64,000 nucleotides of DNA from Crotalaria pallida (taxonomy: Eukaryota > Streptophyta > Magnoliopsida > Fabales > Fabaceae), in the NCBI GenBank assembly GCA_037953625.1, contig CM075651.1:127996501-128060500 (forward strand), read 5' to 3'. The notes beneath the pieces were generated by a model, which saw only the letters and a list, made by a program, of their open reading frames with translations, was not told the DNA's origin and ran no database searches. A program made the position numbers and the translations under genes. The stretch's first letter is position 1. Every line of letters starts with the position of its first letter. Shown here one piece after another: positions 33,527 through 45,082 of this stretch.

Positions 33527-36275
33527 TGTAACACCCCGATTTAATAACTTGAATTTCTTTTTATTTAGTAAAAATCTGGGATTTTTTTTTTACATTGGTG
33601 ACATGGATATGAATTCATTACCTGTCAAAAACATTTGCATTATGAGATCAAATCATTCATATCCCACGTCATCCATCACGTTCCAAATCGAGGTGTCACC
33701 AACACCGCCCTTTGCAACCCGACTTATCATAATCATAAATCATCAAGATACTACTTCAGGTATCAAATTTGAAAATATTATTATCAGTACGGGGTTACAT
33801 GATATCCGAGCAAAGTTATCAGAGTCTACCTGAATAAAATACAGCACCATAGCAAACACGATAGAAACTGAAGAGAACGAACAACCCTTATCATTAGAAG
33901 CTGTTGCAGGCACCTTCGACGAATCACGCTCCCAGTCATCCGCATCCGAACACTCTACTGGAGAAGATCCTTTGCTCGAAACCTCTCCAATCCGTAAATC
34001 ATTCACCTAATCGGCCGATACAGAGCCGATAGAAAAACATAACCAAGAGACAGAGAGAGAGTCAGCTTTTCTGGGCGGAAAGTCAACAGTGTGGAATTAC
34101 AGCAAGCGATATATCAAGATATAATAAATAACAACACATCAAGCATACATCCATATTTCATCATTCCAATTATCATTTCCAATAATACCATTTATCGTTA
34201 TCGTCTCTTTTATCTCAACTCATTTCTTCACGAAATTCACGACCTCAAGATCATCACAAATATCTCTTCCTTGGCCTTAACCATAGTATTCTCATCGCTT
34301 GGCCATTCTCATTCTCATGAATAATTCCCGTATCGTTCTCAGCTCATAATTCTTAAGTCTTTTCAATGTTTTTAAACTTTTCTTATTAAGTTTTATTAGA
34401 TCGCATCCATCGATGACAGGGGAATTAGGGAAACGTTATCGAGGAGTTGGTTAGCACACATACATCTCCTTCAATCCTCTCGAACCTAAGCGGAAGCAAA
34501 CGGGACGTACAGGAACCTTAACTCACGCAGGTCGGACAGTCGAGAATATCCAACAATATATATATCAAGGCCACAACCGTACGGGCCGTCCATCATGACA
34601 ATCAATATCTTAATTTTACGTGATATCATAAGGGCCCAACAACCATTCGACTACCCGCCCCGTTCAGGTTCCCTCTCACCGTTTCGAATTTGATCAAGGG
34701 GGCGACACTATTATTCTAGTCTGTAGTGTGGAACACGCTACAATCCCTTGGGTATTAATCCCCGATCACATATAGGCTAGTTCCACCTAAAATAGCACTC
34801 TTGGTTACTTGGCGTTTCACCGTCATCACCCTCCCCTATCACAATCACTCACGTGAGTATCCGCAGATAAACAGGGTATCTTTCTCTCCACTACTTCACA
34901 CTCATCTAACCGCATTATATAATGTCTTTTAGTATTTTATCAATGTTTTATAATATCTGATTAACCCTAAGGTTCGATCGAGTCACCCTTGTTCATCCCT
35001 TAGGTGATCCTCGACCTCTAATTATTCAACTTTCACATTAATCTTTCCCAACAATACTTTGCTTAACACATCAGGGCTCGGACACACGGGCATACTGCAC
35101 ACGTGCCCAGCATAAGCTTAACCTGAAAAGCACAAAATCCACCTTTGTGCACATCAGGGAGATTCCTTATCACATGTCCATCATATCCACAACAACTCAT
35201 TCTTTCCAAATACACTTCCTGTACTAGTCCAATTTACTTTCATTACTTCTCATTTTAACAATCTTTTCATCATAGCCGAGTCTTGCCTTTATTAGACTCT
35301 TTCAATACTCATCATGACATTTCAACATTCTCACATCATTTTTATCAGCATCATTAATCAAACAGAGCAACAATATATGGAATGAATACTTTCGACTACA
35401 GATAAAAATTTCAGCAGGCATAAATTATCAAATCGTACCATTCCATCATCATAAATAGATAGCATCATGTCATAATATTATAACAGAAAAGGGATGTCTT
35501 AGTCCTGCGTATAAGTGGTCATACACACACAATCAATTGCCACTATACAACTGACTCGTAGAGCCCATGTTCCAACTTTTGAGATGGCCAGGAACATCTC
35601 AACATGTTACCTATACACCACTGTGCCTTAGGAAAGCTGCTTTCTCACCTCGAATGCCGACAGAAATCCAGAGATTCTTTAAGGGTGCAGTCCTCCGACA
35701 CGCGTCCACAACTGACACCTTCTACAATCCTCAAGACAGACAGTATATATTAAAATCACAATTCCAATCAAGCATCAGGTCCATAATTAAAAATCATCAT
35801 TTGAAAACTCATATTAAAGTCCTTCGAGTAAAATCAACCACAATTCTTTTTTTTTTCTCAATTCATTCCACAATAACACAATTACTTAAACAGATCAAAA
35901 AACTTTGAAAGCTATTAGCAAGTACAATTTAAACAAAATGGTTAGCTGCTGGTCCGTCTTGGACTGCTGGTCCGTCTTGGACAGGAACCTATTCGCACCC
36001 GAAAACACCGAAAAACTTCACTTTTCAATCTATCTTTCATTCAAATCAAGTGCTACTTAAAACTTAATTTAAACCTTTTAAACACATTTTTAGGATTGAA
36101 AAACAAGTCAAATAAATTTTGGACAGCAAAGGTTCAACCCCATAATCCACTTTTTAGAAAATCCGGAAACACCGTAAAAGTACATTTTTACTTATGTAGC
36201 ATTTTGGCATAAAATTAACGCGTAAACACTTTATAATTTCAACTTTAACACCAAAAATAAAACTTGGGCAGCCAT
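33527..36275 (-). other. Unclassified LTR-like DNA, left part
   Basis: Begins TGTAACACCCCGATTT at 33527, the form of a gypsy LTR terminus (reads ...GGGGTGTTACA on the minus strand). No primer site lies beside it, so it would be an outer border. The 2.7 kb to the TRIM array has no frame that resembles a known protein. Promoter-like signals further right (about 40380) are on the minus strand, so I favour minus orientation. Could be the U5 side of a very large LTR or a non-autonomous derivative. Confidence 0.4.
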
Positions 36276-37508
36276 TGTAACAGCCCAGCCCCAGCCAGCC
36301 GTACGGTACTGGGCACCGGGGCCCAAAGCACCGCCACGTGGATATTGTCCGCTTTGGGTTACGCTCACCCTCACGGTTTTGCTCTTGGTCTCACACTAAC
36401 AGTGAGCCCCAAAATGCGTCCACGTGAGGTAAGGTATCCACACCCTGTATAAGACATGTTTCGTTCTCCTTACCAGTAGATGTGGGACTAACTAAGGCTT
36501 CACCTTACATCCACCCCCCTTGGAGGCCCAACGTCCCCGTTGGCACACCGACCTGGCCCTGGCTCTTATACCAAATGTAACAGCCCAACCCCAGTCAGCC
36601 GTATGGTACTGGGCATTGGGGCCCAACGCACCACCACGTGGATATTGTCCGCATTGGGTTACGCTCACCCTCACGGTTTTGCTCTTGGTTTCACCTTCCG
36701 TGAGCCCCAAAACGCGTCCACGTGAGGTAAGGTATCCACACCCTATATAAGGCATGTTTCGTTCTCCTTACCAGCCAATGTGGGACTAAGGCAAAACCAT
36801 GAGGGTGAGAGTAACCCAAAGCGGACAATATCCACGTGGCGGTGCGCTGGGCCCCGGTGCGCAGTACCGTACGACTGGCTGGGGCTGGGCTGTTACATTT
36901 GATATCAGAGCCAGGGCCGGGTCGGTGTGCCAACGGGGACGTTGGGCCTCCAAGGAGGGGTGGATGTAAGGTGAAGCCTTAGTCCCACATCGGCTGGTAA
37001 GGAGAACAAAGCATGCCTTATATAGGGTGTGGATACCTTACCTCACGTGGACGCGTTTTGGGGCTCATTGTTAGTGTGAGACCAAGAGCAAAACCGTGAG
37101 GGTGAGCGTAACCCAAAGCGGACAATATCCACGTGGCGGTGCGCTGGGCCCCGGTGCCCAATACCGTACGGCTGGCTGGGGCTGGGCTGTTACATTTGGT
37201 ATCAGGGCCGGGTCGGTGTGTCAACGGGGACGTTGGGCCTCCAAGGAGGTCCAAGGAGGTCCAAGGAGGGGTGGATGTAAGGTGAAGCCTTAGTCCCACA
37301 TCGGCTGGTAAGGAGAACGAAGCATGCCTTATATAGGGTGTGGATACCTTACCTCACGTGGACGCGTTTTGGGGCTCACAGAAGGTGAGACCAAGAGCAA
37401 AACCGTGAGGGTGAGCGTAACCCAAAGCGGACAATATCCACGTGGCGGTGCGCTGGGCCCCAGTGCCTAGTACCGTACGGCTGGCTGGGGCTGGGCTGTT
37501 ACAGCCAT
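36271..37508. mobile_element. TRIM array: LTR-int-LTR inverted against LTR-int-LTR-int-LTR
   Basis: Bounded by GCCAT at 36271-36275 and 37504-37508. Minus-oriented part: LTR 36276-36509, internal 36510-36575, truncated LTR 36576-36792. Plus-oriented part: truncated LTR 36791-36897, internal 36898-36964, LTR 36965-37194, internal 37195-37275, LTR 37276-37503. LTRs are about 230 bp, start TGTAAGGTGAAGCC, contain TAGTCCCACATCGG and TTATATAGGG, and end GGGCTGTTACA. Internals are only 66-81 bp: a tRNA-Met primer site (TTTGGTATCAGRGCC) running into a purine tract (AAGGAGGGGTGGA). This is the layout of terminal-repeat retrotransposons in miniature. There is no coding capacity; such elements must borrow proteins. 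The two arms meet at a shared GC. Confidence 0.9.
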
Positions 37509-40039
37509 GGCTATCATTCCTCAATTGAATCAACCCAAATTAATCAAAAATCAATTATTTGCTCAAAAATTAGTTACGTAATCAAAAGTTTTTCAAACAC
37601 CAATTAAACACGTAAACGACAAGCAAGACTTTAGCTAGCCTAACCATATAATCAAACAACCCATGTTCTTCATGCATTTCAATTAATTTAAATAAGTACA
37701 CATGGCTTATTAATCAATCAAGCAACACTTTAAAACATATCATCTATTTCTAAACTAAACACTTAGCCGAAAATAAACATCAAGCAACTAACTTTTTAAA
37801 TTTCATTTTCACATAGACAAACTTCAAATAACAATTATCATTCGACAAAATAAATTTCTTATTCTCATGAACATACCTTGGCCGAATCCTACATCAAAGC
37901 AAACCAAAACCATTAATTTTCTAACAATTCCTAAAAACACTTAAATAAACATTTTTAAATCAAACTTTAACATACCATCAATTAACTAACTCAAAGTTAA
38001 GCTTATAACACAAAATCGATTTGAAGGCAATTTAGTTTTCATGTCCCTTACTTAAACTATTAACACATAGTCAAATAAGCCAATCATTTTCGAATCTCTA
38101 AACTTATCCTATATACCTTACCAACTCAAAGAATCCATGTTATCAATTATGCAACTTAAAACAAACAATTCTCATGACTATGTGTTCATACAAGTAAGAG
38201 TCAGAACAATAACATAAATAAATTAAAACATACTATTTCTTAATCACTTGGACTAATCTAAACCATATCTGTTTACATGCATGCCAACTTACTTTTATAG
38301 AATCTAAAATCAACTTCCTATATTCATGTAATCATATCCAAACATTAAAATCAAGATATAAAATCCAGCCATGATCACATAGAATGTTCAGAACACCAAA
38401 CACTTCAAAAAGTCGAATAAGGCATTAGACCGAACACGGGAAAAACAAGAAAGATGAATTCCAAAACTTTATCAAATCAATGAATTTTAGTTTCAAAGTT
38501 TGCAACACTCCAACATTCAGAACATTCATTTCCCACTCAGATTTGTTATGAAAACACAATCAGGTCTGCAGCAACCTAAAGCAAACATGTAATTATTAAA
38601 AATAGCAAACTAGCTCCAATTGACACGAAATTTGGTACATAACGTCTACACACATCCAAAAGCCACATTTTTCCATTTAAAATTCTCTCTAACTCTGAAA
38701 AATCTGAACAGGATTGTTCTTTGTTTGGCAATTATTAAAAATACTAAACCAACACCAAATCACCTCAAATTTTACAGAGATTCTCCTAACATATGCAAGG
38801 CCTTACCATAAAAATTCTTTCAGAGTAGGTTTGGTTCGAAATTTCTGCTTAACTTTGGCTCGAAAAACTCATTTTTCCAAAACCGTTTCCATGAAAACAA
38901 TTCTTGCAAAAATAGTATACCACTTCTAAAAATCACATAAAAATTCAGAGGCATCCAATATAGTCTTACCAAAACAGTAGCTAAACTTCCAGCTCATTAA
39001 ACATGTGTAAGTGCTATTCATCCAAACTTTTTGCTATTAAGACCTTAAACCTCCATATTCAATCATCAAGCAATTAAAATTCCATTAAAATACCAAAAAA
39101 AAAACCCAAATCAAGTCAAACTTTCCAGAACGCACTAAAATAGCATCAAGAACAATACATTAAATTTTCAAGGCAATTCAATTAGTAAAACTATTGTTTA
39201 TCAAAACCTCATGCAAGCACAGCAACACTTTAAAAAAATTCAGCATACGATCAAATTAATGTTTCCTATATCATTCTTTAACAAACAAGCCCCATATGAC
39301 TCTAATCACACTCCATACACACAATAACACATAACAAATCACAATATGCATTAAGAAAATTAATTTCCTCAAAACACATGTATATTTTTCGGTTCTCTTT
39401 TTCTAAATAGTTAAAAGAAATATTTTTCTTAACTTAGAAATCCACCTTATTACTCATAATCGTTAACACAACTCAATGTTTAAAAATCACATTACCAATA
39501 TTCATTTTCCTTGGACCCATTCCGTCCAAGTAATTAAAAATGGGAAAAACATTTTTAACTCCAAAAACTTATTATTTATCAAAGAGCATTTTTATAAAAA
39601 CTCAAGATATTCATATGCATACACCAAATAAATAGAAAATCAACAATAAAAGCATATTTTGACATGAATCCAGCCATGAAAATAAACCAACCCATTATAT
39701 TTATTGTTATATAAACCGAAATATATATATATATATACACACACATCGAAAAAGGGTAGATTTTTGCAAACTACTTTAACAAATCTACATGCAACAAAGA
39801 TTAAACACAAAAAATTAATTTTTATCCCTCCCAAATATATACATAACCGAAACACACTAAAAAAAATAAAATCATTCACACAAAATAGTTATGAAAACCG
39901 AAACACACTAATGAAACTATTTTGCATGTCTATTTTTCATTTTCAATATTCAATCTTTGTTCCTTAGCACTTGAAAAATATAGATCAATAATAAAAACCA
40001 ACATGCAAGAACATATTTTTTAACAAATCAACAATTCTC

Positions 40040-40088
<49 letters not shown>

Positions 40089-40133
40089 AAACCGAAAATA
40101 AATATATGGACAAAGATTAAGGGAAGTAATATT
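37509..40133 (-). other. Unclassified AT-rich non-coding DNA between TRIM array and minus-strand leader
   Basis: About 2.6 kb, strongly A-rich on the plus strand, with only short frames. Downstream of a minus-strand splice donor at 40135, so it may be an intron or U5 of an unidentified transcript. Contains (AT)n at about 39721-39736 and AC/AT repeats at 40041-40088. Confidence 0.4.
40041..40088. repeat. (AC)n-(AT)n microsatellite
   Basis: An ACACAC run followed directly by a TATATA run, about 48 bp in total. Confidence 0.9.
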
Positions 40134-40378
40134 ACCTAGATCGAGTACAAGAAAGTGAAAAATGAAATCAAATCTTCTTCCTCCCTCCTTCATGCTCTCG
40201 GGTTCCTCTAACTAGTGGGGGTGGGGTTTTGCTTCTTTGCCTCAAAGAGGTAGGGATGTGTTTTGTGTAGGTGTGTATGTGTATAGTAGATAAAGGAAAA
40301 TGGGGAAGAGGATTTGAGGTGGCTGTACTCCTTCCCTTCAGCCACGATTATTCACTCTCTTTCCCTATCCTATTTAAA
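40134..40378 (-). promoter_or_regulatory. Minus-strand promoter, leader and splice donor module 1
   Basis: On the minus strand, TATA-like TTTAAATAGG (40369-40378) is followed by a pyrimidine/purine-patched leader and an ATG-started frame (MKEGGRRF...) that runs into GATCTAG|GTAATA, a plausible donor at 40135. A 20-bp copy of the TATA region (CCCTATCCTATTTAAACATC, plus strand) recurs about 100 bp upstream at 40463-40482. Probably an LTR promoter of the unclassified element. Confidence 0.4.
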
Positions 40379-40382
40379 CATC

Positions 40383-41591
40383 AAAAGAGTATAGGAAAAA
40401 CATCAAAATCAAAATAAACAATTACATACAAAACATAGATATGCATATGAGCATTATATCACCCTATCCTATTTAAACATCATTATAATGCAATGCATCT
40501 ATATGTGTGCATGATCGTCTCAAATGTCCATCCAATCACTAGATCCCGAGTTCAATATCTATATTTATTTCTTTATCCGAATCCAATCTCTGAATTCCAT
40601 TGTCTTTATATCCAATAATTGAATTTCCATTTGTCATAATATTCTTCATCCATATCGTATCACATTTCCTCACAACACTTCTTCCACTCTTGGGAAAGGC
40701 TAGCGGGAGTAAGCGTCTCGCAACCAATGTTTGTCATAATACTTGGCCAATCTCTAGTCCAAATACAACCTGAGATCCACTTTCGAGTTTGGCTCTAGCC
40801 GAGACCACCCTCAATCAGCCATGAGATGATCAAATGACCCATAGAATTGTTGTGGTTAATGAAGAACCGATCACCAACAAGGGTAACTAATCTTGTTCTA
40901 TAGGAATCAATTTTACCCACTGACATCCCCTCAGTTGTTAAATAAGTCACAACCTAGTCACTATATCATTCTCGATTTTCGGCTTCCAGAGCTGTCACGT
41001 CTCCCTTTCCCATACCTTCACCGTCCACCTTAACACCATGTATGATGCATCCTTCATTTAACTTTTGATTGGACTTTGGATTCTAGGTGAATCCATCATG
41101 ATATTTCCATCATTTTTATCATATCTTGTGTAAGCTAATAACCATTGTTTCTTGATTCACCTATATCCAAGTTCAATCTTTGAGTCCTTGCCTTTGTATT
41201 CATTTCAATGCCTTAGTCCAGAATCATGAGAACCAATACAAGTGATTGAAATCCATATTGATTTCACTTATTTTGTCAAACAGACTGATTTAGTGTTTTT
41301 CTTGCAAAAATAATTGGTTATCTAATTCATTTAACCGGTTATCCTACAATAAAAACACATTCATTGTGCACATTTTGACCAGGATAATCGGTTACTGAAA
41401 TAGAGTAACTGGTTATCTGTGTTTGTTTTTGGGTTCAAATTTCTATTACCATAACCGGTTACAAATCGATTACACCTTATCCTGACAAAATTTTTGTATA
41501 AATCACTTTCTTATCAGGATTTCAATCTCAATTCCCTTTCTCATGATTCTGCATCAAGGATTATTTCACACATGCATATGATTTGGAAGCA
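40383..41591. other. Non-coding DNA left of the copia insertion
   Basis: About 1.2 kb without recognisable gene. At 41312-41475 a cluster of AACCGGTTA-type palindromes (TTTAACCGGTTATC, TAATCGGTTACT, ATAACCGGTTAC, AAATCGATTAC) resembles the palindrome clusters of SIRE LTRs, so part may be an old LTR fragment. Confidence 0.4.
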
Positions 41592-41596
41592 CATAT

Positions 41597-43142
41597 TGTA
41601 AAATCAAGTCTCCAAGGATGTTAGTTTTGATGATGACAAAATAACTATATCAAGTATTGAAGTCCAATCAACAACAATATCAAAGAAGCTTCAAGATCAT
41701 TCACTCTCATTGTATTTAATAGTAATTGTCTTTATTTTGAGTGTGGGTGGTTAGAATTAATCTCTATCTAAGTAAAAATAATTAATATGCATTATATGTT
41801 GAGATTAACTTAGATTATACTTGAGAAGAAAATCAAAACAAAAATGAAAAACAAATTTTGTCAACTCTGATCAAAACACTCGAGTGTTTTGAGAAAGACT
41901 GGAGTATTCCACTCGAGTATTCTGAAAAGACTCAAGTGTTGGTGCTAGATCAACAAATATAACCGTTGGTTTTGTACGTGCAACGAACTTTTTCCAGCCT
42001 GGCCAAAAGACTCGAGTATTGGCCAAAAGACTCGAGTCTTTCGATCCAGTCAGCAAAAATAAGAACGTTGGAAGAGCACCAAGTTCATTGTGTGGACTTG
42101 ATGCTCCTCTTATTTTTCCTCCTCTATAAACTGTGAACTGTTGCTAAGTGCAAAACACAACAAGCATACTCTAATCTTCTTCTCTCAACTGTTAATCTTT
42201 CAAACTCAACTTTGCCCTCATATTGTTATTTCCTCTTAGGTTGAGTTTAGGTCTCAATTTTATTGAGCTGTGCTTAATTGTGCGAATTCATTGTGAAATT
42301 CGTAATACACATACAAATTAGCTTGTTGCTTTAAGTCTTGGTTTGTTCCCAAGCAAACCCTAAGTGAGACTTAGGTGTTTTGGAGTCTTGATAGTTCTCA
42401 AGCACAAAGACTAAGAAGTTCTTAGCCCGATGGAGCTTCTTGAAAGGTGTTCAAGGAAGCTTTGGAGGAGTTCTTCATCGCCGCAATCAAATTGGGGTAG
42501 AATTCAAGAGTTTGGTACACTCTTGGAAGGGTTAGGTTGAGTGAGGCTATCTCAATTAATCCTTTGTAATTTCTAACAATTTGATTTATAGAAAATCTCC
42601 TAAAGTGGTTAAGAGGACTGGACGTAGCTCTTTGATTAAGAGTGAACCAGTATAAAATTGGCTGTGTGTTAATTTATTGCTTTCATTCTTATTCTTGCAC
42701 AATCAACCTAAAGCTTTTCAAGAAAAAGGGGCTATCTAATTGGGTAGTAATTCCATAGCAATTAAGTGTTATTAAGTTGTTCTAATTTATCTTAATTGCT
42801 TACTATTCTATTAGATAAGTGTCTGAACTGTGTTGGATTAATTAGAAGTGAGTTGCTAATTTTTCAGAACTGGTTTTAGTGCAACTCTGTACGAAAGACT
42901 CGAGTATTTCTATGAGTACTCGAGTTGTTCATGCTCAAAGACTCGAGTAGTTCATAAAAGACTCGAGTGGTTCATCCTAACTCGAGTGCTTTCTGAAAGA
43001 CTCGAGTATTTCGAGCAATTTTTCAGAAAAATCAGCTTTACTAAAATTCTTTTAATACCATTCGAAATATTTGATATTGTTGCTTCATATTACTATTCAT
43101 CCCCCTCTAGTAATTGCTAAGCCCGCTTGTTGGTTTCCAACA
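41597..43142 (+). repeat. 5' LTR of the nested SIRE-type copia element
   Basis: 1546 bp, TGTAAAATCAAG to GGTTTCCAACA. TATA-like CTCTATAAAC at about 42123-42131. Two clusters of ACTCGAGT-type palindromes lie at 41878-42040 and 42895-43015, ten intact CTCGAG plus two mutated ones. The 3' LTR keeps twelve. Confidence 0.95.
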
Positions 43143-43144
43143 AG

Positions 43145-43158
43145 TGGTATTAGAGCTC
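43145..43158 (+). other. Primer-binding site of nested copia element
   Basis: TGGTATTAGAGCTC, one base (C to T at position 7) from the usual tRNA-Met complement, two bases after the LTR. Confidence 0.85.
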
Positions 43159-43210
43159 GGTCGAAAGATCGAGTGTAACAACTTTTTCAAAAAAGATCCT
43201 TTTGGAAACT

Positions 43211-44990
43211 ATGGGCTCAAGCAATCCCTTCGGAGGAGAAGGCTCTTCGATAAACTGCCCTCCACTATTCAATGGTGAAGGGTATGCTTATTGGAAAGTC
43301 AAAATGAAAATTTTTATTGAAGCAATTGATATGGATATTTGGGATGCTATTGAGAATGACCCTCATATCCCAAAAAGAATGATAAATAAAGAAACTGTAA
43401 TTATTCCAAGAACTAGTTGGAGTGATGATGACAAGAAGAGAGTATTATATGATTTAAAAGGCAAAAACATCATCACTTCCGCCTTGTCTCATGATGAATT
43501 TTTCCGTGTTTCTCAATTTAAATCTTCTAAGGAAATGTGGGATATTTTGCAAGTTACTCATTAGGGAACAAGCGATGTAAGACGTGCTAGATTAAATACC
43601 CTAACTCATGAATATGAATTATTTCGCATGCTTCCTAATGAGTCCATTAATGACTTGCAAAAGCGCTTCACTCACATAATTAATCATTTAATTGCTTTAG
43701 GAAAAACCTTTCATGATGGTGAAACTACTAACAAAGTTTTGAGATGTCTTGATAGGAGATGGAAACCCAAAGTAACGACCATCGTCGAATCCAAGGACTT
43801 AGACAAAATGGAGTTAGCCACTTTGTTTGGCAAACTTCAAGGACATGAAATGGAGCTATCAAGACTTAGCACACATGAGGAGTCCGACAAAAAGAAAAAG
43901 GGCATTTCTCTCAAAGCTTCAACTAAAGTCACAAAAGAAGTTGAAGAATGTTCTACAAGTGAGGATTCCGATAGTGAACCCAATCAAGAAGAATTTGGCA
44001 TGTTTGTAAAAAGATTCAATAAATTCTTCAAGGGTAAGAAAGGTAGTTTCCCATCAAAAGTCAAGAGAACCAAAGACTCCAAACAAAGAGATAAAAGTAC
44101 CAAATGATGGAGTCAAGTGTCATGAATGTGGTGGAATTGGTCACATTAAAATGGAATGTGCCACATTCCTGAAGAAGAATGACAAGAAGACCCAAGAGGC
44201 CAAGGAGAAGAGAGCTTACATTGTTTGGGACGCACCAGAGAAGAATAATGAATATTCTTCAAGTAGCTCGGGTGATGAAAGTGCAAACCTTTGTCTCATG
44301 GCTAAGAATAACAATGAGGCATCATCAAGAGCTAAAACCGAAGTTAGTGAAAGTGATGATGAGGTAACTTCAAACTCTTCTTGTTCTTCTTCAAACTCCA
44401 TTTCTTATGATGATTTGCAAGAAGCCTATAATAAAATGTTAATTCAATTTAGAAGGCTTGCTAAAATTAATAAGGAAAAAGGAAAGAAAATTTTGGAGTA
44501 TCAACAAGAAATGGTTGAATTGCAAAAATCTCTAAATGAGTTGAAACTTCAAAATGAATCCTTAGAACTCATTAATTCTAGTAATCAAAGTGATTGTGCA
44601 AATCATGAGGAAACTATAACTCAATGTGAGAGTTGTGATGAACTTGAAAAGGAAGTGAAAGAATTGAACAACAAACTCACAATCTCAAATAGTGATAAAA
44701 ACCTCAATCGGTTATTAAACTCTCAAAGAAATAACCATAATAAAACTGGTATAGGATATGTTCTTAAAAAGAACGAAAAGTATAAGGTGGTTAGCTCTTT
44801 TTCTAAAAAGAATTCATCAAAGAAACCAACTTGTACTTATTGTGGAAAACATGAACATATCAACATTGAGTGCCATATCAAGAAATTTGAAATGAAAAAG
44901 GGCACCTATATGTGGATTAAAAAAGGAGAAAGTCCCAATACTAACCCTAAGGGACCCAACATAATTTGGGTACCCAAAATGAGCAAGTAG
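43211..44990 (+). pseudogene. SIRE-type copia gag, broken by a stop and a frameshift
   Basis: ATG at 43211. Reads MGSSNPFGGEG, YWKVKMKIF and EMWDILQVTH to a TAG at 43562-43564, where the left copia gag has Glu. Continues MLPNESINDLQKRFTHI to 44104, where an extra base shifts the frame. Then CHECGGIGHIKMEC (zinc knuckle, about 44120-44165), an acidic/coiled-coil region (44400-44700) and a second CCHC-like CTYCGKHEHINIEC (about 44832). The frame stops at 44990. The long coiled-coil part after the first knuckle is typical of SIRE Gag. Not expressible as one protein. Confidence 0.9.
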
Positions 44991-45082
44991 TTGCATTTTG
45001 TAGGTGTGCCTTCGAACGGGAAAGGAATTGTGGTATCTAGATAGTGGATGTTCAAGGCACATGATGGGAGATAAGCGGCAAT

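Noticed and set aside
33549..35908. Short frames in the unclassified LTR-like DNA
   Set aside because: None shows domain motifs or continuity over predicted splice sites.
36264..37299. Several overlapping open frames on both strands in the GC-rich block
   Set aside because: They repeat with each TRIM LTR and show no protein-like conservation; the block is a retroelement array.
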